Of a stretch of 64,000 nucleotides of DNA, positions 52,292-60,901 are shown one piece after another. The notes under the pieces are model-generated. The model was not told the DNA's origin, searched no databases, and saw only the letters and a program-made list of their open reading frames with translations. The translations under genes and the position numbers were made by a program. The DNA comes from Polaromonas vacuolata (GTDB taxonomy: Bacteria > Pseudomonadota > Gammaproteobacteria > Burkholderiales > Burkholderiaceae_C). The first letter of the stretch is position 1. Each line of letters starts with the position of its first letter. The stretch covers positions 2,165,501 through 2,229,500 of the forward strand of contig NZ_CP051461.1 of the NCBI RefSeq assembly GCF_012584515.1, given 5' to 3'.

Positions 52292-52816
52292 ATGAAAATT
52301 ATCGACCGCCTTGAAGAGTGGGTCATATCCCTGATGCTGCTGGCCATGACAGGCGTAGCCTTTATGCAGGTGGTGAGACGCTATGTGTTTAATACCGGAT
52401 TTTCTTGGTCACTTGAAGTGACCACTATTTTTTTCGCCATCATGATTTTTACCGGGCTTTCTTACGGCGTAAGGGTTGGCGCGCATATTGGCGTTGATGC
52501 ACTGGTGAATTTATTATCTGAAAAAAAGCGCCGACGAGTAGCCATAGCAGCGGTTTGTCTGTGCTTGGTGTATGTCGGTTTTATGCTGTATGGCTCGGGC
52601 ATTTACGTCAGCAAAATGATGGAAATCGGCATTGAATTTGATGACTTGCCGCTCGAACGCTGGAAAGTTTTAATGATTATGCCGATTGGTTTTGCGCTAG
52701 TGGGATTGCGCTTTTTGCAAATTCTCTATCTCTTGATAACCGGAAAAATTGATAACTTGCAGCTCGCCGACGAAGCTGCAGACGCGATGAAACTCAAATC
52801 AAAAGACAACGACTAA
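52292..52816 (+). CDS. dctQ: TRAP transporter small permease, DctQ family
   Basis: ATG 52292 (MKIIDRLEEWVISLMLLAM) has a GGAA ribosome site seven bases upstream and gives 174 residues. A TTG at 52280 is in frame but lies in the terminator's T run. Four membrane helices are predicted, with VVRRYVFNTGFSWSLEVTT typical of DctQ. Its last base of stop is the first base of the dctM ATG, so both are translated together. Confidence 0.9.
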   Translation: MKIIDRLEEWVISLMLLAMTGVAFMQVVRRYVFNTGFSWSLEVTTIFFAIMIFTGLSYGVRVGAHIGVDALVNLLSEKKRRRVAIAAVCLCLVYVGFMLYGSGIYVSKMMEIGIEFDDLPLERWKVLMIMPIGFALVGLRFLQILYLLITGKIDNLQLADEAADAMKLKSKDND

Positions 52817-54102
52817 TGAACACACTCATTTTATTTACCTGTCTATTCCTGTTTATGGCGATAGGCATGCCGGTAGCCATCAGCTTGGGATTTGCCAGCG
52901 TGCTGACGATTTTCTTTTTCTCTCAGGATTCACTCGCCTCGATGACGATCAAGATGTTCGAGACCAGCGAGCACTACACCCTGATGGCGATTCCGTTTTT
53001 CGTACTGGCAGGCAACTTAATGTCTACCGGCGGTGTGGCAAAACGCATGGTGCGGTTCGCTATGGCAGCCGTTGGTCACTTGCGCGGCGGTATGGCTATT
53101 GCGTCAATTTTGGCCTGTATGCTGTTTGCGGCAGTCTCAGGTTCTAGCCCGGCTACAGTGGTTGCGATTGGTTCAATCGTGATTGCTGGCATGGTTAAAA
53201 ACGGCTACCCAAAAGAGTTTGCAGCGGGCGTGATTTGCACCGCTGGCACGCTGGGTATTTTGATTCCACCGTCTATCGTGATGGTGGTCTACGCTGCTGT
53301 GACTGAGGTATCGGTTGGCCGCATGTTCATGGCCGGTGTGATTCCTGGCTTGCTGCTCAGTTTGATGCTGATGGTCGCGGTCTGGTGGCGCACTGACAAG
53401 CTCAATATCGCGCCGGCCATCAAGGCCAGCAAGCGCGAAGTACTGGTTGCGTTGCGTGATTCGTTTTGGGGCTTAGCGCTATTAGTCATCATCATGGGCG
53501 GCATTTACGGCGGCGTGTTCACACCCACCGAAGCGGCGGCCGTGTCTGCGGTTTACGCTTTGTTTATTGCCTTGTTTGTGTATAAAGATATTGGCCTGCG
53601 CGATTTGCCAGCGGTATTTCTAGACTCCGCCAAGACGACAGTCATGCTGATGTTCATTGTTGCTAACGCCCTGCTGTTCGCCCACGTGCTAACAACCGAG
53701 CGGATTCCGCAAGTCATGGCGGAACAAATATTGGCCATGGGTATGTCGCCGTGGATGTTTTTATTAGTCGTTAACGTGATACTTTTGGTCGCGGGTAACT
53801 TCATGGAGCCCACCGGTATCATCTTGATTCTTGCGCCGATACTTTTTCCGATTGCAACAAAACTCGGTATTGATCCGATTCACCTAGGCATCATCATGGT
53901 GGTGAATATGGAGATTGGTATGGTGACACCGCCAGTGGGTCTCAATCTGTTTGTCACCAGTGGTGTGTCAGGCTTGAGCTTGGTCAAAGTCACACGTTCG
54001 GTACTGCCGTGGTTACTCGTGCTGCTGACATTTCTCATGATCATCACCTACGTGCCGTGGATATCACTGGTGTTGCCAAATATGATTTTTGGCGCTGCTT
54101 AG
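52816..54102 (+). CDS. dctM: TRAP transporter large permease, DctM family
   Basis: This 428-residue DctM has about 12 membrane helices. The hairpin segment GSSPATVVAIGSIVIAGM is the conserved substrate/Na-site region, and ILIPPSIVMVVYA and GMVTPPVGLNLFVTSGV are family hallmarks. With DctQ it forms the secondary Na+-driven transporter fed by DctP. Its start overlaps the dctQ stop by one base. Confidence 0.94.
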   Translation: MNTLILFTCLFLFMAIGMPVAISLGFASVLTIFFFSQDSLASMTIKMFETSEHYTLMAIPFFVLAGNLMSTGGVAKRMVRFAMAAVGHLRGGMAIASILACMLFAAVSGSSPATVVAIGSIVIAGMVKNGYPKEFAAGVICTAGTLGILIPPSIVMVVYAAVTEVSVGRMFMAGVIPGLLLSLMLMVAVWWRTDKLNIAPAIKASKREVLVALRDSFWGLALLVIIMGGIYGGVFTPTEAAAVSAVYALFIALFVYKDIGLRDLPAVFLDSAKTTVMLMFIVANALLFAHVLTTERIPQVMAEQILAMGMSPWMFLLVVNVILLVAGNFMEPTGIILILAPILFPIATKLGIDPIHLGIIMVVNMEIGMVTPPVGLNLFVTSGVSGLSLVKVTRSVLPWLLVLLTFLMIITYVPWISLVLPNMIFGAA

Positions 54103-54445
54103 GTTTTAATGTATTTTTAGGCCTTATTTAGACCACTATCGGCAAGACTATTAACTGCCAAATAGCTGAAAAAAAATGCGAATAAATTTCCCTTAAATCT
54201 CTTTATTGCACACCAACAATACAGAGTTTGAGGGTTCGCACATCAAGCGTTTCAAAGCGTGAACTACATTTATTTTTTGTAAAAAAACTGCTGCTTTAAA
54301 AAAACAGTCGTAAAAAATCAGTGTTTTCCCGCGCTTTGTCACCTACGCGCATGACAAAAAAAATTAGTCCGTTATAAAAGATTTACTCAACACATGAGAA
54401 TCCCCAAATCTGGGTTTTTAGTAAATTTTTTGATGGAGTTAGATC
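54103..54445. other. Intergenic region
   Basis: About 340 bases, AT-rich in the second half, between dctM and the cyclase gene. It ends in a good GGAG ribosome site (ATGGAGTTAGATC). No terminator hairpin or tRNA is evident. Confidence 0.55.
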
Positions 54446-55402
54446 ATGAAAACATATAAATCTCTGCGTCCTTGGTTGCTATCTGCGAGCCTTGGTTTTT
54501 TTGTGTTGTCAAACAACGCTTGGGCACAAGACGATTGGTGTAAATCCAAATGGGGGGCGGCTGATGAGATAGGCGCAGCCAATTTACTCACGCCTCAAAT
54601 GGCGATAGATGCAGCCAAATTGGTTAAGACGGGCAAAACATATGCGCTGGGTTTTGAGACGAATTCTGCTAGTGCCGCCTATGCTCCACGCAATTGGGCA
54701 GTCACTATCGTGCAACCTGGTCAAGCAGGCGGGGGCAGCTTAGGGCCCACTAAAACTACGTACAACGACGACATCATCACCGGCTGGGTTGGCATAGGCT
54801 CACAGATCGACGGTCTAGGTCATATCGGCGAGGACAACGTTTACTACAACTGCTTTAAAAATAGTGACTTTGCACAGACCAATGGTCTGAAAAAACTTGG
54901 CGTCGAAAAAATTCCACCTTTTGTCACGCGCGGCATTGTTCTGGATATGACGGCGTATTTCGGCGTGGACATGGTCAAAGAAGGCACGGCCTTTAACCGC
55001 AAAGAAATTCAAGAGCAAGCCAAGCGCCAAGGTATCGATATTCGCAAAGGCGACGTGGTACTTTTTCACACCGGCTGGCAGGCTTTAGAAGGCAAAGACA
55101 ATAAGCGATTTTTAGCCGGTGAACCGGGCTTAGGAAAAGACGGTGCGCTCTTTTTAGCCTCTAAAGAAGTTGTTGCTGTTGGGGCAGATCAGTGGGCACT
55201 GGAAGTTATACCGTTTGAAAAAAATGTGGGAGTTTTTGAAGTCCACCAAATTCTCTTGGCGAGAAATGGCATTTACATATTGGAGAACATGAACACTGGC
55301 CCACTGGTCAAAGACAAAGCTTGGGAATTCATGTTTACGCTGGGCGCATCGCGCATCACCGGTAGCGTGCAAGCCATCATCAACCCGGTTGCGATTCGAT
55401 AG
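54446..55402 (+). CDS. Exported cyclase-family (kynurenine formamidase-like) protein
   Basis: This 318-residue protein has a signal peptide (LLSASLGFFVLSNNAWA|QDD), so it works in the periplasm. The body is the Pfam cyclase fold, as in kynurenine formamidase. The family's metal-binding HxGTHxDxPxH motif is degenerate here: GIGSQIDGLGHIG keeps Asp and one His but has Ser-Gln in place of Thr-His. Later His residues in VVLFHTGWQ and VFEVHQILL may be ligands. It follows the DctPQM operon; related cyclase genes can accompany TRAP transporters. The substrate is unknown. Confidence 0.8.
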   Translation: MKTYKSLRPWLLSASLGFFVLSNNAWAQDDWCKSKWGAADEIGAANLLTPQMAIDAAKLVKTGKTYALGFETNSASAAYAPRNWAVTIVQPGQAGGGSLGPTKTTYNDDIITGWVGIGSQIDGLGHIGEDNVYYNCFKNSDFAQTNGLKKLGVEKIPPFVTRGIVLDMTAYFGVDMVKEGTAFNRKEIQEQAKRQGIDIRKGDVVLFHTGWQALEGKDNKRFLAGEPGLGKDGALFLASKEVVAVGADQWALEVIPFEKNVGVFEVHQILLARNGIYILENMNTGPLVKDKAWEFMFTLGASRITGSVQAIINPVAIR

Positions 55403-55918
55403 GCCAACACAGCCGAAAAGTAAGCAGCATCCAAGGGGTAAAAATCTCAAACTCTTGCGTGAAATTTAATTCTTTAATTAAATGTTTAGCTTACAAATCG
55501 CATAGTGCAAAGAAATGCGATGTAGACATAAGCCGTAAAAAGAGCTTGTCGGGATTTGCGCCTGACAAGCTCGTCGGCTTTTATGATTAAAAGTCCGACG
55601 TCAAAGTCAGGCACCTAAACCAAGATTCAAGCCAGCATGGATCGACTGCTGTTTTTACCCATCGGTTAGCTGTTTGATGAATCCATCGCAGCTTTATCTT
55701 CAGTCATGCGCCAATTCCATACTGATCCAAACACTCTGAAAAATTTAGATACTTAAAACTAAAAACTTAGGGAAATCACTAGATTGCGATGCATTAAAGT
55801 ATAAGTAATTGAATTTCTGGTATCACCATTGCAACCCTCGCTTGCTTATGATTTATATGCAGGTGCGAATATGGCCTAGCACTTTGAATCCAACGAACAT
55901 TACTACTAGAGACATCTC
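55403..55918. other. Intergenic region with one strong stem-loop
   Basis: About 515 bases between the cyclase gene and the polyol operon. Apart from the hairpin at 55530-55582, listed separately, it is AT-rich and non-coding. The smoE promoter should be near its right end; I cannot place it. Confidence 0.55.
55530..55582. ncRNA. Two-step stem-loop, terminator or small RNA end
   Basis: An inner perfect 9-bp stem GAGCTTGTC (55542-55550) / GACAAGCTC (55564-55572) lies within an outer 6-bp stem AAGCCG (55530-55535) / CGGCTT (55575-55580), followed by TT. It is about 130 bases after the cyclase stop. Most likely a terminator, but it could close a small RNA. Confidence 0.4.
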
Positions 55919-57223
55919 ATGAAACTCAAAGCATCCTTGGTATTGGCCTTTGGTTTAGTCGCCGGCATGGCGCATGCGGCGACTGAACTTGTGATTGCAA
56001 CTGTCAATAACGGTCACATGATCGAGATGCAAAAACTCAGCGGCAACTTCGAAAAAGCCAATCCAGACATCAAACTCAAGTGGGTCACATTAGAAGAAGG
56101 CGTGTTGCGCCAACGTGTGACCACTGATATCGCCACCAAAGGTGGTCAGTTTGATGTGATGACGATTGGCATGTATGAGACGCCGATCTGGGGGAAAAAA
56201 GGCTGGTTGCAAGAGATCAAGACTGATGCGGCCTACGACGTTGACGATTTACTGCCCAACATACGCAACGGCCTGTCGGTTGATGGCAAGCTGTTCGCAG
56301 CACCCTTCTACGGCGAGAGCTCAATGCTGATGTACCGCAAAGACTTGGCTGACAAGGCTGGTGTAACGCTTCCCGAGCGGCCCACATGGACGCAAGTCGC
56401 CGATTTAGCCAAGAAAATTCATGACCCAAAAAATGGCGTGTATGGCATTTGCCTGCGCGGTAAGCCGGGCTGGGGCGACAACATGGCCTTAATCTCCACC
56501 ATGGTCAACACTTACGGTGGTCAATGGTTTGACATGAAGTGGCAGCCCCAGTTGACCAGCCAACCATGGAAGGACGCGATTACCTTTTATGTAGACCTGC
56601 TGACCAAATACGGCCCTCCGGGCTCATCAGCCAATAGTTTTAATGAAATCTTGGCGCTGACCAACTCTGGCAAGTGCGGCATGTGGGTTGACGCCACCAT
56701 CGCGGCTTCCTTCGTGAGCGACCCCAAGCAATCGAAAGTGGCTGACAAGATGGCTTTTGCACAAGCGCCAACGCAACTAACTGCAAAGGGTGCGAATTGG
56801 CTGTGGGCTTGGTCTCTCGCCATTCCAGCGGGGTCTAAGAAAGTAGATGCAGCGCAAAAGTTCGTGACCTGGGCGACCTCTAAGGATTACATCAATCTAG
56901 TTGGTCAAACCAATGGCTGGGCCACAGTGCCGACCGGTACGCGCAAAAGTACTTATGCGAATGCGGATTTCTTAAAGATAGCCCGGTTTGCTAAGGCTGA
57001 AAAAATGGCCATCGATTCGGCCAATCCAAACGATTCCACCCTGCCTAAGAGCCCATACGTTGGCGTGCAGTACGCGGCTATTCCAGAGTTCCAAGCCATT
57101 GGTACAACGGTGGGTCAGCAAATGAGTGCGGCTTTAGCCGGTCAAAAGACGGTGGACGAGGCACTCAAAGCCAGCCAAAACGTGGCCGAGCGTCAAATGA
57201 AAAAAGCTGGTTACTACAAGTAA
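55919..57223 (+). CDS. smoE: Polyol ABC transporter, substrate-binding protein (SmoE-like)
   Basis: This 434-residue extracellular binding protein of family 1 has a signal peptide (MKLKASLVLAFGLVAGMAHA). It has features of sorbitol/mannitol binding proteins such as Rhodobacter SmoE: GVLRQRVTTDIATKGGQFDVMTIGMYETPIW and KAGYYK at the end. It should deliver a polyol (mannitol, sorbitol or arabinitol) to the permease. First gene of the polyol operon, followed after 121 bases by smoF with a strong hairpin in the gap. Confidence 0.87.
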   Translation: MKLKASLVLAFGLVAGMAHAATELVIATVNNGHMIEMQKLSGNFEKANPDIKLKWVTLEEGVLRQRVTTDIATKGGQFDVMTIGMYETPIWGKKGWLQEIKTDAAYDVDDLLPNIRNGLSVDGKLFAAPFYGESSMLMYRKDLADKAGVTLPERPTWTQVADLAKKIHDPKNGVYGICLRGKPGWGDNMALISTMVNTYGGQWFDMKWQPQLTSQPWKDAITFYVDLLTKYGPPGSSANSFNEILALTNSGKCGMWVDATIAASFVSDPKQSKVADKMAFAQAPTQLTAKGANWLWAWSLAIPAGSKKVDAAQKFVTWATSKDYINLVGQTNGWATVPTGTRKSTYANADFLKIARFAKAEKMAIDSANPNDSTLPKSPYVGVQYAAIPEFQAIGTTVGQQMSAALAGQKTVDEALKASQNVAERQMKKAGYYK

Positions 57224-57237
57224 GAAACCGTCTCGAC

Positions 57238-57261
57238 GGGCCGACCTTTATGTGTCGGCCC
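57238..57261 (+). other. Intercistronic hairpin after smoE
   Basis: GGGCCGAC (57238-57245) and GTCGGCCC (57254-57261) form a perfect 8-bp GC stem with a CTTTATGT loop. No T run follows, so it looks more like an mRNA-protecting hairpin behind the binding-protein gene than a terminator. Confidence 0.65.
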
Positions 57262-57344
57262 TTCATGCCTTTGCAGAACAATCTGCATAAGCCTTGCGCG
57301 CATGACAGCTCGCGCACAAATTCATCTACCTTGGGTTTACTGCA

Positions 57345-58205
57345 ATGCACCGCACGCTTCCTCGCCTTTTGCTGGCGCCCGCCGTGGGCACTCTCTTCCT
57401 GTGGATGATTGTGCCGCTGGTGATGAGCATCTACTTTTCTTTGATCCAGTTCAATTTGCTGCAGCCAGACCAGTCCGACTTCATCGGATTGGAGAACTAC
57501 ATTTACTTTGTGACCGACCCTTCTTTTGGTGCGGCGATTCAGAACACCTTGCTTTTACTCGGCAGCGTGATACTGATCACTGTCGTCCTTGGAACTTTGA
57601 TTGCATTGCTGATTAACGAGCCGCTGGCTGGTCGCGGCTTAGTGCGCATCTTGCTCATCTCGCCCTTTTTTGTCATGCCTACAGTTAATGCATTGCTGTG
57701 GAAGAACATGATGATGAACCCCATTTACGGTGTACTGGCACAAGTTTGGATATTTTTTGGTGCCACGCCGGTGGACTGGCTGACTGAGTTGCCGCTGTTC
57801 TCGGTAATCCTCATGGTGTCGTGGCAGTGGTTGCCGTTTGCCACACTGATTTTTATGACCTCTCTGCAAAGCATGGACCGCGAACAGCTAGAAGCCTCGC
57901 GTATGGACGGCGCAACTTATTTGCAGCAACTGCGCTACCTCTACTTTCCCCACATGGCTCGCTCGGTTGCAGTGGTGGTGATGATTGAACTGATATTTTT
58001 ACTCAGCATATTTGCCGAAATCTACACCACCACAGGTGGCGGCCCGGGCGACGCGAGTACCAACGTGGCTTACCTGATTTTCAAACAGGCCTTGCTGAAC
58101 TTCGATGCAGGCGTTGCCTCAGCCGGCGCACTGTTTGCGGTCGTACTGGCGAACATAGCGGGGATTTTCATGATCCGCATGGTCGGCAAAAACCTCGACA
58201 AATAA
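57345..58205 (+). CDS. smoF: Polyol ABC transporter permease (SmoF-like)
   Basis: This 286-residue inner-membrane permease of the MalF type has about six helices. The EAA loop EASRMDGATYLQQLRYLYFPH near residue 190 contacts the ATPase. The start MHRTLPRLLLAPAVGTLFLW is a normal beginning. It pairs with smoG ten bases downstream. The sequence resembles sorbitol/mannitol permeases, which supports the polyol assignment. Confidence 0.88.
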   Translation: MHRTLPRLLLAPAVGTLFLWMIVPLVMSIYFSLIQFNLLQPDQSDFIGLENYIYFVTDPSFGAAIQNTLLLLGSVILITVVLGTLIALLINEPLAGRGLVRILLISPFFVMPTVNALLWKNMMMNPIYGVLAQVWIFFGATPVDWLTELPLFSVILMVSWQWLPFATLIFMTSLQSMDREQLEASRMDGATYLQQLRYLYFPHMARSVAVVVMIELIFLLSIFAEIYTTTGGGPGDASTNVAYLIFKQALLNFDAGVASAGALFAVVLANIAGIFMIRMVGKNLDK

Positions 58206-58214
58206 GGATAAATC

Positions 58215-59045
58215 ATGGCTAGACAATCTACCTACACAGCCGCTTTTGCCGTTCGCAGCGTCGCCGCTTGGGGCGTTGCACTGCTGCTGTTCTTTCCGCT
58301 CGCTTGGCTCATGCTGACGTCATTTAAGACCGAACTGCAAGCCATCGCGGTGCCGCCAGAGTTGTTCTTCAAACCCACGCTGGAGAGCTTTCTTGCGGTA
58401 AATGAACGCAGTGATTATTTGCAATACGCCAAAAACTCAGTCATCACCAGCGTGATCTCTACGATTTTAGGCTTGATGATCGCAGCCCCTGCGGCTTACG
58501 CCATGGCTTTTTTCAAAGGCAAACACGACAAAAATATATTGATGTGGATGCTCTCGACAAAGATGATGCCGGCTGTGGGCGCGCTGGTGCCGGTCTATGT
58601 GTTGGCACAAAAAAGCCACCTACTAGACTCACCCATAGCACTGATTATTGTGTTTACCCTGTCCAACCTTCCCATCATGGTATGGATGCTGTATTCGCAG
58701 TTTAAGGAAATTCCACGCGAAATTTTGGAAGCCGCGCGCATGGACGGCGCAACACTCTGGCAAGAAGCCCGCATGGTGCTGTTTCCACTAGCTTTGGGCG
58801 GCTTTGCATCGACGGGTTTGCTGTGTCTGGTGCTGAGTTGGAACGAAGCCTTCTGGAGTCTTAACCTAACCGCCGCCAATGGCGGAACGCTGGCCACTCT
58901 GATTGCAGGTTACTCCAGCCCTGAAGGACTTTTTTGGGCCAAGCTATCGGCCGCATCGTTCATGGCCATCGCGCCTATCGTGGTGTTTGGCTGGTTTAGC
59001 CAAAAGCAACTGGTACAAGGCTTAACTTTTGGTGCTGTCAAGTGA
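58215..59045 (+). CDS. smoG: Polyol ABC transporter permease (SmoG-like)
   Basis: This 276-residue permease of the MalG type has six helices and the EAA loop EAARMDGATLWQEARMVLFP near residue 175. A RSVAAWGVALLLFFPLAWLMLTSFKT first helix is typical. It partners smoF. After 77 bases comes the ATPase gene. It ends with the usual QKQLVQGLTFGAVK tail. Confidence 0.9.
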   Translation: MARQSTYTAAFAVRSVAAWGVALLLFFPLAWLMLTSFKTELQAIAVPPELFFKPTLESFLAVNERSDYLQYAKNSVITSVISTILGLMIAAPAAYAMAFFKGKHDKNILMWMLSTKMMPAVGALVPVYVLAQKSHLLDSPIALIIVFTLSNLPIMVWMLYSQFKEIPREILEAARMDGATLWQEARMVLFPLALGGFASTGLLCLVLSWNEAFWSLNLTAANGGTLATLIAGYSSPEGLFWAKLSAASFMAIAPIVVFGWFSQKQLVQGLTFGAVK

Positions 59046-59122
59046 TGACCTGTGCCCTGCTGTTGACTAAAAACAATAGATTTGCAGCGGCAAATCAATA
59101 ACAAATTATTGGGACTACTTTC

Positions 59123-60166
59123 ATGGCTTATTTGCAACTCCAAGGACTAGAAAAGTTTTTCGGTGAGCACCGTGCGATCAAGGGGATTGATCTGGACATA
59201 CAGCAAGGCGAGTTCGTCGTCTTTGTCGGTCCTTCAGGCTGCGGCAAATCAACCTTGCTGCGCCTAATCGCCGGTCTTGAGCACATCGATGGCGGCTCGC
59301 TCACGCTAGAAGATCGCGACATCACCCACTTGCCCTCTTCTAAGCGCGATCTGGCCATGGTGTTTCAAAGCTATGCGCTCTACCCCCACATGAGCGTGGC
59401 CGAAAACATGAGTTTTGCGCTCAAACTGGCCAATGTTCCCAAGTCTGAGATAGATGCCAAGGTAAAAAAAGCCGCCGAGATACTCGACCTCACAGCCTAT
59501 TTAAAGCGCACACCAAAAGAGCTCTCCGGTGGTCAACGCCAGCGCGTAGCGATTGGTCGCGCCATCGTCCGCGCTCCCAAGGTTTTTTTATTCGATGAGC
59601 CACTCTCCAACCTAGATGCGGCATTGCGCGGGCAGACTCGTGTGGAGATCGCCAAACTACACAGGGATCTGGGTGCCACTACGATTTACGTGACGCACGA
59701 TCAAGTCGAGGCGATGACGCTGGCTGACCGCGTCGTGGTTTTACGCGACGGTCTGATTGAGCAAGTAGGCACACCGCTAGACCTCTACGACAACCCAGCC
59801 AACCAGTTTGTGGCGCAGTTCATAGGCACGCCGCAAATGAACATCTTGAACCACGCCCAGTGGCCTACTGCTATCGCGGCTATGGCCCCTGCGGGCGCTA
59901 AAGGTGGCTCTATCGGCTTGCGCCCCGAAAGCCTATTGGTGTGCACCGACGGCAGCGGCAATAGTCAAGGCAAGGTTGAATTGATAGAAGCGTTGGGCGC
60001 AGAAACACTGGTTCATGTCACCACATTGGAAGGTGCTCATTTAGTCGCGCGCCAGAGTGAGCGCACTTCTTTACGAACCGGTGACGCCGTTAGCATTTCC
60101 ATGGCGCTTAACAAAGCCCATTGGTTCGACAGCAAAGGTCGTGTTGTCAAAGCTGCAAGCAAATGA
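59123..60166 (+). CDS. smoK: Polyol ABC transporter ATPase (SmoK-like)
   Basis: This 347-residue MalK-type ATPase has Walker A GPSGCGKST, Q-loop VFQSYALYPH, signature LSGGQRQRVAIGRA, Walker B VFLFDEPLSNLD and switch His in YVTHDQVEAM. The C-terminal TOBE domain (about 235-347, GLRPESLLV) is that of sugar/polyol importers. The SDR start codon overlaps its stop by ATGA, tying import to metabolism. Confidence 0.93.
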   Translation: MAYLQLQGLEKFFGEHRAIKGIDLDIQQGEFVVFVGPSGCGKSTLLRLIAGLEHIDGGSLTLEDRDITHLPSSKRDLAMVFQSYALYPHMSVAENMSFALKLANVPKSEIDAKVKKAAEILDLTAYLKRTPKELSGGQRQRVAIGRAIVRAPKVFLFDEPLSNLDAALRGQTRVEIAKLHRDLGATTIYVTHDQVEAMTLADRVVVLRDGLIEQVGTPLDLYDNPANQFVAQFIGTPQMNILNHAQWPTAIAAMAPAGAKGGSIGLRPESLLVCTDGSGNSQGKVELIEALGAETLVHVTTLEGAHLVARQSERTSLRTGDAVSISMALNKAHWFDSKGRVVKAASK

Positions 60167-60891
60167 CACAAGCTTTTCTCGGTAAAGTCGCCGCCGTCAC
60201 CGGTGCGGCATCAGGTATTGGTCTGGCCAGCGCACAAGCGCTGATTCAGGCCGGCGCACGCGTCGTACTAATTGACCGCGACCAAAAGGCGCTGACCGCC
60301 GCCTGCGCACCGCATGGAGACGCAGCCATCCCCTTGCTGCTTGACTTGCTGGATGCCGAACAATGCGCCTCGCTGATGCCACAGATATTGGATAGTGCCG
60401 GACGGCTGGACATTTTTCACGCCAACGCAGGCCTATACGTGGGCGGCGATCTGGTGGACGCGGAGCACGAGGCAATAGACCGGATGCTCAACCTCAACGT
60501 CAACGTAGTGATGAAAAATGTACGCGATGTGCTGCGCCACATGATTGAGTGCAAGACTGGCGACATCATCATCACCAGCTCTTTGGCAGCGCATTTCCCC
60601 ACACCTTGGGAGCCGGTTTACGCATCGTCTAAATGGGCGATTGATTGTTTTGTGCAAACCGTGCGAAGACAGGTTTTTAAGCACGGAATACGCGTTGGCT
60701 CAGTCTCGCCAGGCCCCGTCATTACTTCTTTATTGGCGGACTGGCCAGCCGAAAAACTCCTAGAAGCCAAAGCTTCTGGCAGCCTTCTTGAAGCCAGCGA
60801 AATCGCCGAAGTGATTCTTTTCATGCTCACCCGACCACGCGCTATGACGATACGCGATGTGGTGCTGATGCCCACCAACTTTGATCTGTGA
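60163..60891 (+). CDS. Short-chain polyol dehydrogenase (SmoS-like)
   Basis: ATG 60163, overlapping the smoK stop, gives 242 residues; the longer frame from 60121 lies within smoK. The Rossmann motif TGAASGIGLA, NAG in HANAGLY, Ser in TSSLAAHF and YASSK make it a classical SDR with the catalytic Ser-Tyr-Lys. Position in the operon points to an NAD-dependent polyol (sorbitol, ribitol or similar) dehydrogenase. The exact substrate is inferred. Confidence 0.85.
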   Translation: MTQAFLGKVAAVTGAASGIGLASAQALIQAGARVVLIDRDQKALTAACAPHGDAAIPLLLDLLDAEQCASLMPQILDSAGRLDIFHANAGLYVGGDLVDAEHEAIDRMLNLNVNVVMKNVRDVLRHMIECKTGDIIITSSLAAHFPTPWEPVYASSKWAIDCFVQTVRRQVFKHGIRVGSVSPGPVITSLLADWPAEKLLEAKASGSLLEASEIAEVILFMLTRPRAMTIRDVVLMPTNFDL

Positions 60892-60901
60892 AACACACCC
60901 T

